Of a stretch of DNA of 64,000 nucleotides, positions 17,690-26,306 are shown one piece after another. The notes beneath the pieces were generated by a model. That model ran no database searches. It was not told where the DNA came from and worked only from the letters and a program-made list of their open reading frames with translations. The DNA is from JBBROS01 sp038229135 (GTDB taxonomy: Bacteria > Pseudomonadota > Alphaproteobacteria > Acetobacterales > Acetobacteraceae): positions 1 to 64,000 of the forward strand of contig JBBROS010000013.1 of NCBI GenBank assembly GCA_038229135.1. The letters run 5' to 3'. Position numbers and translations under genes: made by a program. The stretch's first letter is position 1. Each line of letters begins with the position of its first letter.

Positions 17690-18966
17690 GCACGCTCCAG
17701 CGCCGGCAGCGGCAAGGGCCGCCCGTCCTGGATATCGGAGAAACTTTCGAACTGGCCCAGATAGTGCTCGTGCGCCCGCTCCCACGCGCGGTCGTCCGGA
17801 AGGCCGAACAGCCGGCGGTAATCGGGTGAGCTCGGGTAGGGGTAGAGCGGGACCGGATCGTTCGCCCAAACGCCGGCCTCCCTCAGGCGAGCGCGCCAGG
17901 CCTGGACCAACGCGTCGTCGTCGCTCGGTGTCTCGATCAGGTTCGCCTGCACGAACGGCACGTGCCGGCGGGCGACGATCAGCCGCTCGGCCAATTCGTC
18001 CGTCGTCATCTTGCACTTCTTGTCGAGCGCAGCCCGGCCGTCCTCCGTCAGGCTCTCCACCCCCGCCTCGATGCTGACGCAGCCGGCGCGGCCCAGCAGC
18101 TCGAGCATGTCCGGCTTCCACAGGTCGATGCGCGTTTGAACACCGAACTGCAGGCCGCGCCCGATCAGCGCCTCGAGCAGCGGCCGGTTCGGCAGGAAGA
18201 TCTCGTCGATGAAGTAGAGGTATGTCACGCCCTGCGCCCGCAGCGCGTCGATCTCCTCGAGCAAGGGCGCCAGCTCCCGCCGGCGATACGCGTCCCGGAA
18301 GTCGATCTTGGCGCAGAAGCTGCACGTGTAGGGGCAGCCCCGCGATGCCTCCACCTCGGCCCCCGGGCCACGGCCTTCGTCGTGGTAGCGGTGATGGTGA
18401 TGGTGGTGCCGCGCGACCCAGGCATCGGGCCAGTGCAGCGCCGCCGCGTCCACGAACCGCGCGGCTTGCGGCCCACCAGCCTGCACCAGCGCACCATCGA
18501 GCAGCGCCGCGGTGCCCGGCACCACACCCGGCAACCCGCCATTCGCCAGGGCAGCGACCACCTCCTCGCACTCGCCCATCACCACGCAGCCTACGCCGAG
18601 CTTCGCGAGCGTCGCGGCCGGCGTCGCGGAGCCATGCGGCCCAACGGCCACCGTCAGCCCGCCTTGCCCCGACAACGCATCCAGCATGGCCCGCGGCACC
18701 CGCAGCTCCGGCGGCGCACAGCGCCAGAAGAGGTAGCTCGGCGCCGTGGCCACCACCGTCATGGCGGGGCCGAATGCCACGATACCCGTGGCCAGGTCCT
18801 CGTAGCTGCGGCCCTCGAGGTGCCCGTCCAGGAGCAGCACCTCGTGCCCGTCGCGCTCCAGCAGCGCCCGGCAATAACCGAGTTCCAGGGGCAGATGCGG
18901 TTCGCGGCAGCCAAAGTAGATGCTGCCCTCGAACGTCCAGGGCGGGTTGACCAGGGCGACCCTCAC
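17674..18966 (-). CDS. B12-binding-domain radical SAM protein
   Basis: The 430-residue product reads from a GTG (18966) overlapping the upstream stop as GTGA. The N-terminal half (VRVALVNPPWTFEG, LLLDGHLEG, VAVGPHGSATP) looks like a cobalamin-binding Rossmann domain. The radical SAM domain starts at SRGCPYTCSFC (Cys211, 215, 218), the CxxxCxxC ligands of the 4Fe-4S cluster, followed by YLYFIDEIFLPN and VSIEAGVESL. Six consecutive His (residues 187-192) plus RYH lie between the domains. B12 radical SAM enzymes often methylate or rearrange unactivated carbon; between sugar epimerases and glycosyltransferases it may modify a sugar or lipid-linked intermediate. The reaction is not known. Confidence 0.85.
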   Translation of the reverse strand: MRVALVNPPWTFEGSIYFGCREPHLPLELGYCRALLERDGHEVLLLDGHLEGRSYEDLATGIVAFGPAMTVVATAPSYLFWRCAPPELRVPRAMLDALSGQGGLTVAVGPHGSATPAATLAKLGVGCVVMGECEEVVAALANGGLPGVVPGTAALLDGALVQAGGPQAARFVDAAALHWPDAWVARHHHHHHRYHDEGRGPGAEVEASRGCPYTCSFCAKIDFRDAYRRRELAPLLEEIDALRAQGVTYLYFIDEIFLPNRPLLEALIGRGLQFGVQTRIDLWKPDMLELLGRAGCVSIEAGVESLTEDGRAALDKKCKMTTDELAERLIVARRHVPFVQANLIETPSDDDALVQAWRARLREAGVWANDPVPLYPYPSSPDYRRLFGLPDDRAWERAHEHYLGQFESFSDIQDGRPLPLPALERACRAD

Positions 18967-20021
18967 GCGCCGCCTCCCATGGCGGGTGCATGGGCCGGCG
19001 CCGGCGCCCGTTCGCTGCCGACCCACGCCGCGAGCCGCCGAAGGCCATCCCGCCAGGGCACCAAGGCACCCAAACCGAACGCCTCCCGCGCCCGGCCCAT
19101 GTCGGCCACGAAATAGCGCTGATCACCAGGCCGCCACTCGCTGAACCGCAGGTCCGGCTGCCGCCCGGTGATGCCGCCGATCTCTGCGAGCACCTGCAGC
19201 AGCGTCACGGCGTTCTGCGGCCCGCCGCCCAGGTTGAAAGCCTGGCCGGACACGGCCTCGATGCGGCCCCAGGCACCCAGGTAGGCTTCGACCGCGTCGT
19301 CCACATACAGCAGATCCCGCACCTGGCGCCCGTCGCCATAGATGCTGATCGGCCGGCCGGCGAGCACCGAATACAGGAAATGCGCGAGCCACCCCTGGTC
19401 CTCCGTCCCGCGTTGCCGCGGCCCGTAGATGCAGCTCATCCGCAGCACGCAGGCCGGCACGTCGAAGCTGCGCGCGTAATCCAGCACGTATTGGTCCGCG
19501 GCCCCCTTGGAGCAGCCATAGGGCGTGTAGAAGCTGAGCGGCCGCGTCTCGTCGATGCCGCGGGCCCTAAGCCGTTCATCTTGGGGCAGATACGCCCCGC
19601 CATCCCGAGCAAGCGGGATGTCGCCCAGGTTGCCATAGACCTTGTTCGTGCTGGCAAAGAGGAAGGCCGGCCGCGTCGGCTGGGCCCGCACCGCCTCGAG
19701 CAGGTTCAGCGTGCCACGCAGGTTCACGTCGAAATCGAGCTCCGGGTCATCGAGGCTCGTCGTGACCGCAACCCGAGCGGCCATGTGGAAGACGGCGTCC
19801 ACCCCCCGCACTGCCTCGCTCACCGCCGCCCGATCCCGCACATCGGCCACCATCGGCTCCACCCGGTCCGGGTGCAGGCGACGCAGCCAGTGCAGGTTCG
19901 CCTCGACGCCGGGCCGTGCCAGCGCGTCGAACACGCGCACCTGGTGGCCGTCGCCTGCCAATCGGTCCACCAGGTTCGCCCCGATGAACCCGGCGCCGCC
20001 CGTGACCAGGACGGTGCTCAC
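18963..20021 (-). CDS. NAD-dependent epimerase/dehydratase, CDP-paratose 2-epimerase-like
   Basis: A 352-residue extended-SDR sugar-nucleotide enzyme. The start is a GTG at 20021, overlapping the upstream stop as GTGA. Visible motifs are LVTGGAGFIGANLV (NAD binding), FASTNKVYG with the catalytic Ser/Thr region, YGCSK (Tyr and Lys), YGPRQRGTEDQGW and FNLGGGPQNAVTLL; the last two resemble CDP-paratose/tyvelose epimerases more than GalE. It probably makes a nucleotide sugar for the glycosyltransferases in the same operon. The exact sugar is unproven. Confidence 0.83.
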   Translation of the reverse strand: MSTVLVTGGAGFIGANLVDRLAGDGHQVRVFDALARPGVEANLHWLRRLHPDRVEPMVADVRDRAAVSEAVRGVDAVFHMAARVAVTTSLDDPELDFDVNLRGTLNLLEAVRAQPTRPAFLFASTNKVYGNLGDIPLARDGGAYLPQDERLRARGIDETRPLSFYTPYGCSKGAADQYVLDYARSFDVPACVLRMSCIYGPRQRGTEDQGWLAHFLYSVLAGRPISIYGDGRQVRDLLYVDDAVEAYLGAWGRIEAVSGQAFNLGGGPQNAVTLLQVLAEIGGITGRQPDLRFSEWRPGDQRYFVADMGRAREAFGLGALVPWRDGLRRLAAWVGSERAPAPAHAPAMGGGA

Positions 20022-21127
20022 GCGAACAGACCGCGGCGCTCGAGCTCCCGCCTGGCATCCTGCACGCGATCCTCGGCGCGCTGCTCGGCGACCCATTCGG
20101 CGAGCTCGCCCAGGCTGTCGTCGAACGTCCGCCGCGGCGCGAAGCCCAGCACTTCGCGCGCCAGCGAGATGTCGGCAAAGCAGTGCCTTATGTCGCCGAC
20201 CCGGGCCTTGCCCACCACCTCGGGCTGCAGATGCGGCACGGCCATCGCCCGCGCCATCGCCTCACCCACCTCGAGGATGCTCACGTCCCGCCCACTGCCC
20301 ACGTTGAATACGCGGCCGGCCGCCTCCGGATGCTCGAGCGCCAGCATGAAGGCGCGCGCCACGTCGTCCACGTGCACGAAGTCCCGCCGCTGCTCGCCGT
20401 CCTCGAACACCAACGGGCGCTCGTTGTTCTGTAGCCGCGAGGCAAAGATGGCGAGCACGCCGGTATAGGGGTTGGAGAGCGCCTGGCCGGGGCCGTACAC
20501 GTTGAACAGCCGCAACGCGACGCCCTGCATGTCGTAGGCCGGGCTGACGGTGAGGGTCAGCCGCTCCTGCACGTATTTGGTGAGCGCATAGACGGAGGCG
20601 AGGTTGGTCCGCTTCCACTCGGGCGTCGCGATGGGCGTGAGGCGCTTGCCATCCGGCCCGACCGGATCCCACCCCGTCGGGAGCTTGCCGGCCGGGCGCT
20701 GCACATCGTCCAGCCGCTCGCCAGCCGCAGTTCGATACAGCCCCTCGCCATACACGCTCATGCTGCTCGCCACCACGACGCGCCGCACGGGGTGGTCGAT
20801 GAGGGCCTGGAACAGGACCGCAGTCCCGGTGTCGTTGACCGAGACGTAGCGGTCGATGGCATACATGCTCTGGCCCACGCCCACCTCGGCGGCCAGGTGG
20901 ATCACGGCATCGACCCCCTGCAGCGCTTCTGCCACCCGGTCCAGGTCCCGCACGTCGGCGCGCACCAGCTCGACCTGCGCAAGCACCGGATCCCGCTTGC
21001 CGCCGCCATGCACCTGATCGATCAGGCTATCGAGGACACGCACCGAGTGGCCTCGCTGCAAGAGGGCTCTCACCACGTGGCATCCGATGAACCCGGCGCC
21101 ACCCGTGACCAACACCTGCTCTGCCAT
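20018..21127 (-). CDS. NAD-dependent epimerase/dehydratase (UDP-sugar type)
   Basis: First gene of the glycan operon: a 369-residue extended SDR with VLVTGGAGFIGCHVV, HLAAEVGVGQSMY, VASSMSVYGEG, the YALTKY catalytic Tyr/Lys and VFEDGEQRRDFVHVDDVA. The ATG at 21127 is preferred over a GTG two codons upstream because the GAGGA site is then about 8 nt away. It shares its fold with the next gene but only moderate similarity, so the pair probably makes two different sugar nucleotides or works in sequence. The promoter must lie in the 191-bp gap shared with the divergent cheY. Confidence 0.85.
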   Translation of the reverse strand: MAEQVLVTGGAGFIGCHVVRALLQRGHSVRVLDSLIDQVHGGGKRDPVLAQVELVRADVRDLDRVAEALQGVDAVIHLAAEVGVGQSMYAIDRYVSVNDTGTAVLFQALIDHPVRRVVVASSMSVYGEGLYRTAAGERLDDVQRPAGKLPTGWDPVGPDGKRLTPIATPEWKRTNLASVYALTKYVQERLTLTVSPAYDMQGVALRLFNVYGPGQALSNPYTGVLAIFASRLQNNERPLVFEDGEQRRDFVHVDDVARAFMLALEHPEAAGRVFNVGSGRDVSILEVGEAMARAMAVPHLQPEVVGKARVGDIRHCFADISLAREVLGFAPRRTFDDSLGELAEWVAEQRAEDRVQDARRELERRGLFA

Positions 21128-21318
21128 CGTCACCGTCCTCTACAGTCGCAGCATTGCGACGGGTTCATGGACACGAACGCCTAAGTAGATGAAGAGACGC
21201 TAGGATTGCGGTCATATTCGTTCAAAAAGCCGTGAGCGTCGAACCCGGTGCCTGGCGGCTGTGAGGGTCTCGTTAACGTTCTCCCGGTAGGAAGGCGACA
21301 TCTCAGAAGGAGTCGCGA

Positions 21319-21705
21319 ATGTCGGTCGACCAGTCGATGAACGTGCTGATCGTGGACGACTACAAGACCATGTTGCGGATCATCCGCAACCTGCTGCGCC
21401 AGATCGGCTTCAACAACGTCGATGAAGCGTCCGATGGTACGGAGGCGCTGCAGAAGCTGCGCTCCGGGCAGTTCGGCCTTGTCATCAGTGATTGGAACAT
21501 GGAGCCGATGACCGGCCTGCAGCTGTTGCAGGAGGTGCGGGGCGACGCGCGGCTTAAGGCCGTGCCCTTCATCATGGTCACGGCCGAGAGCAAGGCCGAG
21601 AACATCGTGGCCGCACGCGATGCGGGCGTGTCGAACTACATCGTCAAACCGTTCAACGCCGAGACGCTGCAGGCCAAGATCGAGAAGGTGCTCGCCCATG
21701 CTTGA
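21319..21705 (+). CDS. cheY: Chemotaxis response regulator CheY
   Basis: A 128-residue single-domain receiver. The acidic pair is VDD near residue 14, the phosphoacceptor Asp lies in ISDWNMEPMTG, the switch Thr in MVTAES and the invariant Lys in VKPFN. Start: ATG after AGAAGGAG. With no output domain and with a CheZ gene overlapping its 3' end by 8 nt, it is best read as CheY, which in phosphorylated form binds the flagellar motor switch. No other chemotaxis genes are in the window. Confidence 0.92.
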   Translation: MSVDQSMNVLIVDDYKTMLRIIRNLLRQIGFNNVDEASDGTEALQKLRSGQFGLVISDWNMEPMTGLQLLQEVRGDARLKAVPFIMVTAESKAENIVAARDAGVSNYIVKPFNAETLQAKIEKVLAHA

Positions 21706-22195
21706 GGATGCACGCGCCCCCCGCTCTCTGCTGGCCGAGGTCGAGGCGCTGGCCTCCTCCATCGCCGCCACGCGTGCCGAGCTGCAGCGCCTCGAGGCCG
21801 GGCCGTTCGTGGCAGGCCACATCCCGGCCGCTACGGACGAGCTGGACGCGGTGGTGGCCCACACGGCTTCGGCCACGAACGCGATCCTCGAGTCGTGCGA
21901 ACTGCTCGAAAACGCGGCGCAAGCCGGCGCCCCAGTCGATGCGGTGCTGATCCAGCGTGCGACGACCACGATCTACGAGGCCTGCTCCTTCCAGGACGTG
22001 ACGGGCCAGCGCATCTCCAAGGTGGTCGCGGCGCTCAAGGCTGTGGAGGCGAAGGTCGACGACATGATCGGCGTGTTCGGCGCCACCCGAATCGCTGCCG
22101 CCCCTCCGCCGGAGCCCACGGGCATGCTGAACGGGCCGCAACTGCCCGCCCATGCCATGGCGCAGGCAGATATCGACGCCTTGCTCGCCTTCTAG
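21698..22195 (+). CDS. cheZ: Protein phosphatase CheZ
   Basis: The 165-residue product starts at the ATG inside the end of cheY. The active-site helix is EACSFQDVTGQRISKV, where Asp100 and Gln104 match the catalytic Asp and Gln of E. coli CheZ. A coiled-coil-like N-terminal region precedes it. The last residues (AQADIDALLAF) resemble the C-terminal CheY-binding peptide of enterobacterial CheZ, after a Pro-rich linker. CheZ speeds dephosphorylation of CheY-P. It is shorter than the E. coli protein (about 214 residues), as often seen in alphaproteobacterial forms. Confidence 0.87.
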   Translation: MLEDARAPRSLLAEVEALASSIAATRAELQRLEAGPFVAGHIPAATDELDAVVAHTASATNAILESCELLENAAQAGAPVDAVLIQRATTTIYEACSFQDVTGQRISKVVAALKAVEAKVDDMIGVFGATRIAAAPPPEPTGMLNGPQLPAHAMAQADIDALLAF

Positions 22196-22283
22196 CGCCG
22201 ATCGCGTGCCCGGGCGGGCTTTCGCCCGGCATGCAACCCGCCTAGGCTCCCGCTTCGGCCCAACACCGAAGGGGGAGTTTCAC

Positions 22284-23378
22284 ATGCTTCGCAGGACCTT
22301 GTTTGCCGCCGCTGCCATGGTCGTCGCAACCGGCGCGGCCCAGGCGCAGATCAACATAGCGACCGTCGGCCCCATGACGGGCAACTACGCCTCGACCGGC
22401 GCACAGATGAAGGCCGGGGCCGAAATGGCCGTCGCCGACATCAACAAGGCCGGCGGCGTGCTCGGCAAGCAGCTCGTGCTGCAGGTCGGCGACGATGCGT
22501 GCGACCCGAAGCAGGCCGTCAGCGTCGCCAACCAGATGGCAAGCCGCAAGGTGGTCCTGGTCGCCGGGCACTATTGCTCGAGCTCGTCCATCCCGGCCAG
22601 CAAGGTGTATGCCGAGGAGGGCGTGCTCCAGATCAGCCCGGCGAGCACCAACGTGAAATATACGGACGAGGGCGGCTGGAACACCTTCCGCGTCTGCGGG
22701 CGGGATGACCAGCAGGGCGCCATCGCCGGCAAGTACCTGGCGACGAAGTTCAAGGGCAAGAAGATCGCGGTGCTGCACGACAACACCGCCTACGGCAAGG
22801 GCCTGGCCGATGAGACCTTGAAGGGCCTGAAGGCCAACGGCGGCAAGGAGACGCTCTACAGCGCCTACACCCCCGGCGAGCGCGACTACTCCGCCGTGGT
22901 GAGCCGCCTCAAGCAGGCCGCGGTCGAGGTCGTCTACATCGGCGGCTACCACACCGAGACGGGGCTGATCGCGCGCCAGGCGAAGGAGCAGGGCATGAAC
23001 GTGACGATCGTGGGCGGCGACGCGCTCGCCACAACCGAGTTCTGGCAGATCGCCGGCGACGCGGGTGCGAACACGCTCATGACCTTCCCGTCCGACCCGC
23101 GCAAGCGCCCGACGGCCTCGAAGGTGGTCGCCGAGTTCAAGGCGAAGGGCTTCGACCCCGAAGGCTACACGCTCTACACCTACGCCGCGATCCAGACCTG
23201 GGCCGCCGGCGTGAAGAAGGCCGGCACGACCGACCCGAAGAAGGTCTCGGCCGCACTCCGGGCCAACCTGAAGATCGACACCGTCATCGGCCCGATCCTG
23301 TTCGACAAGAAGGGTGACGTGACCGCCGCCGACTACGTGTTCTACGTGTGGAAGAACGGCACCTACACCGAACTCTGA
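22284..23378 (+). CDS. Branched-chain amino acid-type ABC transporter substrate-binding protein
   Basis: A 364-residue periplasmic binding protein with a signal peptide (MLRRTLFAAAAMVVATGAAQAQ) and the LivJ/LivK fold: NIATVGPMTGNYASTG, DDACDPKQAVSVANQM, SPASTN and TFRVCGRDDQQG. In enteric LivJ the Ser/Thr loops at these positions bind the amino acid backbone. A GGGGGAG ribosome site precedes the ATG. No permease or ATPase genes are adjacent, so it must pair with a transporter encoded elsewhere. A stem-loop follows the stop. The PhnW-like gene lies 58 nt downstream. Confidence 0.9.
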   Translation: MLRRTLFAAAAMVVATGAAQAQINIATVGPMTGNYASTGAQMKAGAEMAVADINKAGGVLGKQLVLQVGDDACDPKQAVSVANQMASRKVVLVAGHYCSSSSIPASKVYAEEGVLQISPASTNVKYTDEGGWNTFRVCGRDDQQGAIAGKYLATKFKGKKIAVLHDNTAYGKGLADETLKGLKANGGKETLYSAYTPGERDYSAVVSRLKQAAVEVVYIGGYHTETGLIARQAKEQGMNVTIVGGDALATTEFWQIAGDAGANTLMTFPSDPRKRPTASKVVAEFKAKGFDPEGYTLYTYAAIQTWAAGVKKAGTTDPKKVSAALRANLKIDTVIGPILFDKKGDVTAADYVFYVWKNGTYTEL

Positions 23379-23390
23379 CACCTCCAACCG

Positions 23391-23416
23391 GGCGCGGCTG
23401 GCAACCGCCGCGCCCA
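23391..23416 (+). promoter_or_regulatory. Intercistronic stem-loop after the binding-protein gene
   Basis: A perfect 9-bp stem (GGGCGCGGC with GCCGCGCCC) around an 8-nt loop, with no T-run after it. Stem-loops at this place in binding-protein operons often stabilise upstream mRNA or cause partial termination; which applies here is unknown. Confidence 0.45.
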
Positions 23417-23436
23417 CCATCCAGTCAGGTGCCCCT

Positions 23437-24561
23437 ATGCTGTTGCTGATCCCCGGTCCCGTGACCACCGACCCCCGGGTCCGCGCCGCTGCCGCGCAGG
23501 ATTATGCGCCCTGGGACCTCGATTTCCGCGCGATCTATGCCCGAATCCGCGCCCGCGTGCTGGCCCTTGCGGGTGGCGTCCCTGGGCAGCACGCCTGCCT
23601 GCCCCTCCCCGGTTGCGGCCACTTCGCACTGGAGGCGGCCATCCGCACCTTCGTGCCGCCAGGTGGACGCGTCCTGCTGCCCATCACGGGCCAGTATGCC
23701 GACCGTATCCGCCGCCTCGCCACGGAGGCCGGGCGCGTCATCGTGCCCCTGCCCGTCGCGCGGGACACCGCTACCAGCCCCGACGCCGTCGAGCAGGCGC
23801 TGCACGACGACCCGACCATCAGCCACCTCGCCTGCGTCTACAGCGAGACGGCGACCGGCATCATCCACGACGTCCCCGCCCTCGCCCGGGCCGCCGGGCG
23901 CGCCGGGCGCCGTGTGGTCGTGGACGCCGTGTCGGCCTTCGGGGCCCTCCCGTTCGACATCGGCGGGCTGCCCATGGTCGACAGCATGAGCTTCACGTCC
24001 AACAAGTGCCTCGAGGGCCTGCCCGGCACCTCCTTCACCATCGCCCCGGTGGACCGCCTGCTCGCCTGCGTCGGCCAGGCCGGCAGCTGGTCGTTCGATT
24101 TCGGTGAGCTGTATCAGCACTCGGTCGAGACGAAGTGGGGATCCCACCGCTTCACCCCCGCCGCCGGCACCCTCGCCAGCTTCGACGTGGCGCTCGACCT
24201 CTACGACGCCGAGGGTGGCCAGCCCGCACGCCTCGCCCGCTACACGGCCAATGCCGACGCGCTCCACGAAGGCGCACGCTCCCTCGGCCTGCGCCCCTGC
24301 CTGCCGCGCGCGCTCCAGGGCCCGATCGTGATGAACATCGAGGCTCCGCCGCACCCGGCTTGGAACCTGCAAGCCTTCGTCGATCAGTTGAAGGCCCACG
24401 GCTTCCTCATCAGCAATTTCTACAACACTCCCGAGCCCAGCATCCGGATCGGCTGCATCGGCGCGATCGGCCCGGACGACATGCGCCGCACGGTGCACGC
24501 CATGGGCCGGGTGCTCGAAGCCATGGGACTCTCCAGCCACGAACGGGCCCGCGCCGCATGA
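23437..24561 (+). CDS. Class V aminotransferase, PhnW (2-aminoethylphosphonate-pyruvate transaminase)-like
   Basis: A 374-residue PLP enzyme of fold type I. It begins MLLLIPGPVTTDPRV and carries DPTISHLACVYSETATGI, a Schiff-base Lys in SNKCLEGLPGT and an RIGCIGAIG end block, all closely resembling PhnW, which moves the amino group of 2-aminoethylphosphonate to pyruvate. Other class V members (alanine- or serine-glyoxylate transaminases) are alternatives. Its stop overlaps the start of the formate-THF ligase gene (ATGA), and no phosphonate hydrolase genes are visible, so one-carbon or glyoxylate metabolism should also be considered. Confidence 0.78.
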   Translation: MLLLIPGPVTTDPRVRAAAAQDYAPWDLDFRAIYARIRARVLALAGGVPGQHACLPLPGCGHFALEAAIRTFVPPGGRVLLPITGQYADRIRRLATEAGRVIVPLPVARDTATSPDAVEQALHDDPTISHLACVYSETATGIIHDVPALARAAGRAGRRVVVDAVSAFGALPFDIGGLPMVDSMSFTSNKCLEGLPGTSFTIAPVDRLLACVGQAGSWSFDFGELYQHSVETKWGSHRFTPAAGTLASFDVALDLYDAEGGQPARLARYTANADALHEGARSLGLRPCLPRALQGPIVMNIEAPPHPAWNLQAFVDQLKAHGFLISNFYNTPEPSIRIGCIGAIGPDDMRRTVHAMGRVLEAMGLSSHERARAA

Positions 24562-26228
24562 GCACCGACCTCGAGATCGCCCGTGCCGCCACCCTGCGCC
24601 CCATCGCCGAGATCGCTGCCCGCGCCGGGATCCCGGATTCCGCCCTCGAGCCCTATGGGCGGTTCAAGGCCAAGATCGCGCTCGACTTCGTGGCCGAGCG
24701 CAGCCGCACGCCGTCCGGCAAGCTCGTGCTCGTCACAGGCATCAGCCCCACCGCGGCCGGTGAGGGCAAGACCACCACCACGATCGGCCTCGGCGACGCG
24801 CTGAACCACATCGGCACCCGCGCCATGATCTGCCTGCGCGAACCGAGCCTCGGCCCCTGCTTCGGCATGAAGGGCGGCGCCACGGGCGGCGGCCGCGCCC
24901 AGGTGGCCCCCATGGACGAGATCAACCTGCACTTCACCGGCGACTTCCACGCCATCACCAGCGCCAACAACCTGCTCGCCGCCCTGCTCGACAACCATGT
25001 CTATTGGGGCAACGAGCTCGGCATCGACACGCGGCGCATCACCTGGCGCCGGGCGCTGGACATGAACGACCGTGCTTTGCGCCAAATCGTGGCCGGCCTC
25101 GGCGGCGTGGCGAACGGCTTGCCCCGCGAGGACGGCTTCGACATCACGGTGGCCAGCGAAGTCATGGCCGTGTTCTGCCTCGCGCGAGACCTCGAGGACC
25201 TGCAGGCCCGGCTCGGCCGCATCCAGGTCGCCAGCCGCCGCGATGGCTCAGCCGTGCTCGCCCGGGACCTGCAGGCCGATGGCGCCATGGCGGCCCTGCT
25301 ACGGGATGCGTTCTCGCCCAACCTGGTCCAGACCCTCGATGGCAGCCCGGCCCTCATCCATGGCGGCCCGTTCGCCAACATCGCCCATGGCTGCAACTCG
25401 GTCGTCGCCACGCGGCTGGGCCTCGGCCTCGCGGATGTCGTGGTCACGGAAGCCGGGTTCGGCGCCGACCTGGGCGGGGAGAAGTTCCTCGACATCAAGT
25501 GCCCCTCGGCCGGCATCGCGCCCAGCTGCGCCGTGGTTGTGGCCACCGTCCGCGCCCTCAAGATGCATGGCGGTGTGGCGAAGTCCGACCTCGGGCGGGA
25601 GGACACGGCCGCCGTCGCCCGCGGCGTGGTCAACCTCGCCCGGCACGTGGAGAACCTCGGCAAGTTCGGCCTGCCCGTCGTGGTGGCGCTCAACCGCTTC
25701 ACGTCCGACACGGAGGCCGAGTTCGCCGTCATCCGCAAGGCCATGGCCACGCGCGGCACCGAGGTCGTGCTCTGCACCCACTGGTCCGACGGCGCCGCAG
25801 GGGCCGCCGACCTGGCACGCGCCGTGCTCGCCCGCATCGAGGCCGGAACCGCCGCTTACAAGCCGCTCTACGCCTCGGAGCTCGGCCTCGCGGACAAGCT
25901 CCGCACCATCGCCCGCGAGATCTACCGCGCCGCCGACGTGTCCATTCCCGCAGCCGTCGCCAAGCGCCTCGAGGCGTTCGAGAAGGCGGGTTTCGGCCAC
26001 GTCCCTGTCTGCGTGGCCAAGACGCAATACAGCTTCAGCGCGGACCCGACGAAGATGGGCGCGCCCGAAGGACACGTCCTGCCCGTGCGCGAGGTGCGGC
26101 TCTCGGCCGGCGCCGGGTTCGTGGTGGCCGTCTGCGGCGACATCATGACCATGCCCGGCCTGCCCCGCGTGCCGGCCGCCAACGCGATCAGGCTCGATGC
26201 CGCCGGGCAGATCGAGGGATTGTTCTAG
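24558..26228 (+). CDS. fhs: Formate-tetrahydrofolate ligase
   Basis: A 556-residue protein matching the full length of formyltetrahydrofolate synthetase. The ATP-binding region is SPTAAGEGKTTTTIGLGDAL; REPSLGPCFGMKGGATGGG and LHFTGDFHAITSANNLL are family signatures; KTQYSFSADP and FVVAVCGDIMTMPGLPR lie near the end. It joins formate to THF with ATP in the cytoplasm, feeding the one-carbon pool. The ATG overlaps the stop of the aminotransferase by 4 nt, so the two are translated together. A binding-protein gene lies further upstream in the same direction. Confidence 0.96.
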   Translation: MSTDLEIARAATLRPIAEIAARAGIPDSALEPYGRFKAKIALDFVAERSRTPSGKLVLVTGISPTAAGEGKTTTTIGLGDALNHIGTRAMICLREPSLGPCFGMKGGATGGGRAQVAPMDEINLHFTGDFHAITSANNLLAALLDNHVYWGNELGIDTRRITWRRALDMNDRALRQIVAGLGGVANGLPREDGFDITVASEVMAVFCLARDLEDLQARLGRIQVASRRDGSAVLARDLQADGAMAALLRDAFSPNLVQTLDGSPALIHGGPFANIAHGCNSVVATRLGLGLADVVVTEAGFGADLGGEKFLDIKCPSAGIAPSCAVVVATVRALKMHGGVAKSDLGREDTAAVARGVVNLARHVENLGKFGLPVVVALNRFTSDTEAEFAVIRKAMATRGTEVVLCTHWSDGAAGAADLARAVLARIEAGTAAYKPLYASELGLADKLRTIAREIYRAADVSIPAAVAKRLEAFEKAGFGHVPVCVAKTQYSFSADPTKMGAPEGHVLPVREVRLSAGAGFVVAVCGDIMTMPGLPRVPAANAIRLDAAGQIEGLF

Positions 26229-26306
26229 GCGGCGAGGTCGGCGCCGGCAGCGAGCATCAGCCGCTCGCGACACCTCGGACGAGCGACGAAACGGAGGACC
26301 GGCCAG

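Noticed and set aside
16622..19126. An 834-residue fused frame ending in the GT4 enzyme
   Set aside because: The upstream part is out of frame with the radical SAM gene that really occupies it; the GT4 begins at 17689.
22204..22235. GC palindrome after cheZ as a terminator
   Set aside because: The stem has mismatches and there is no T-run, so I could not support a terminator call.
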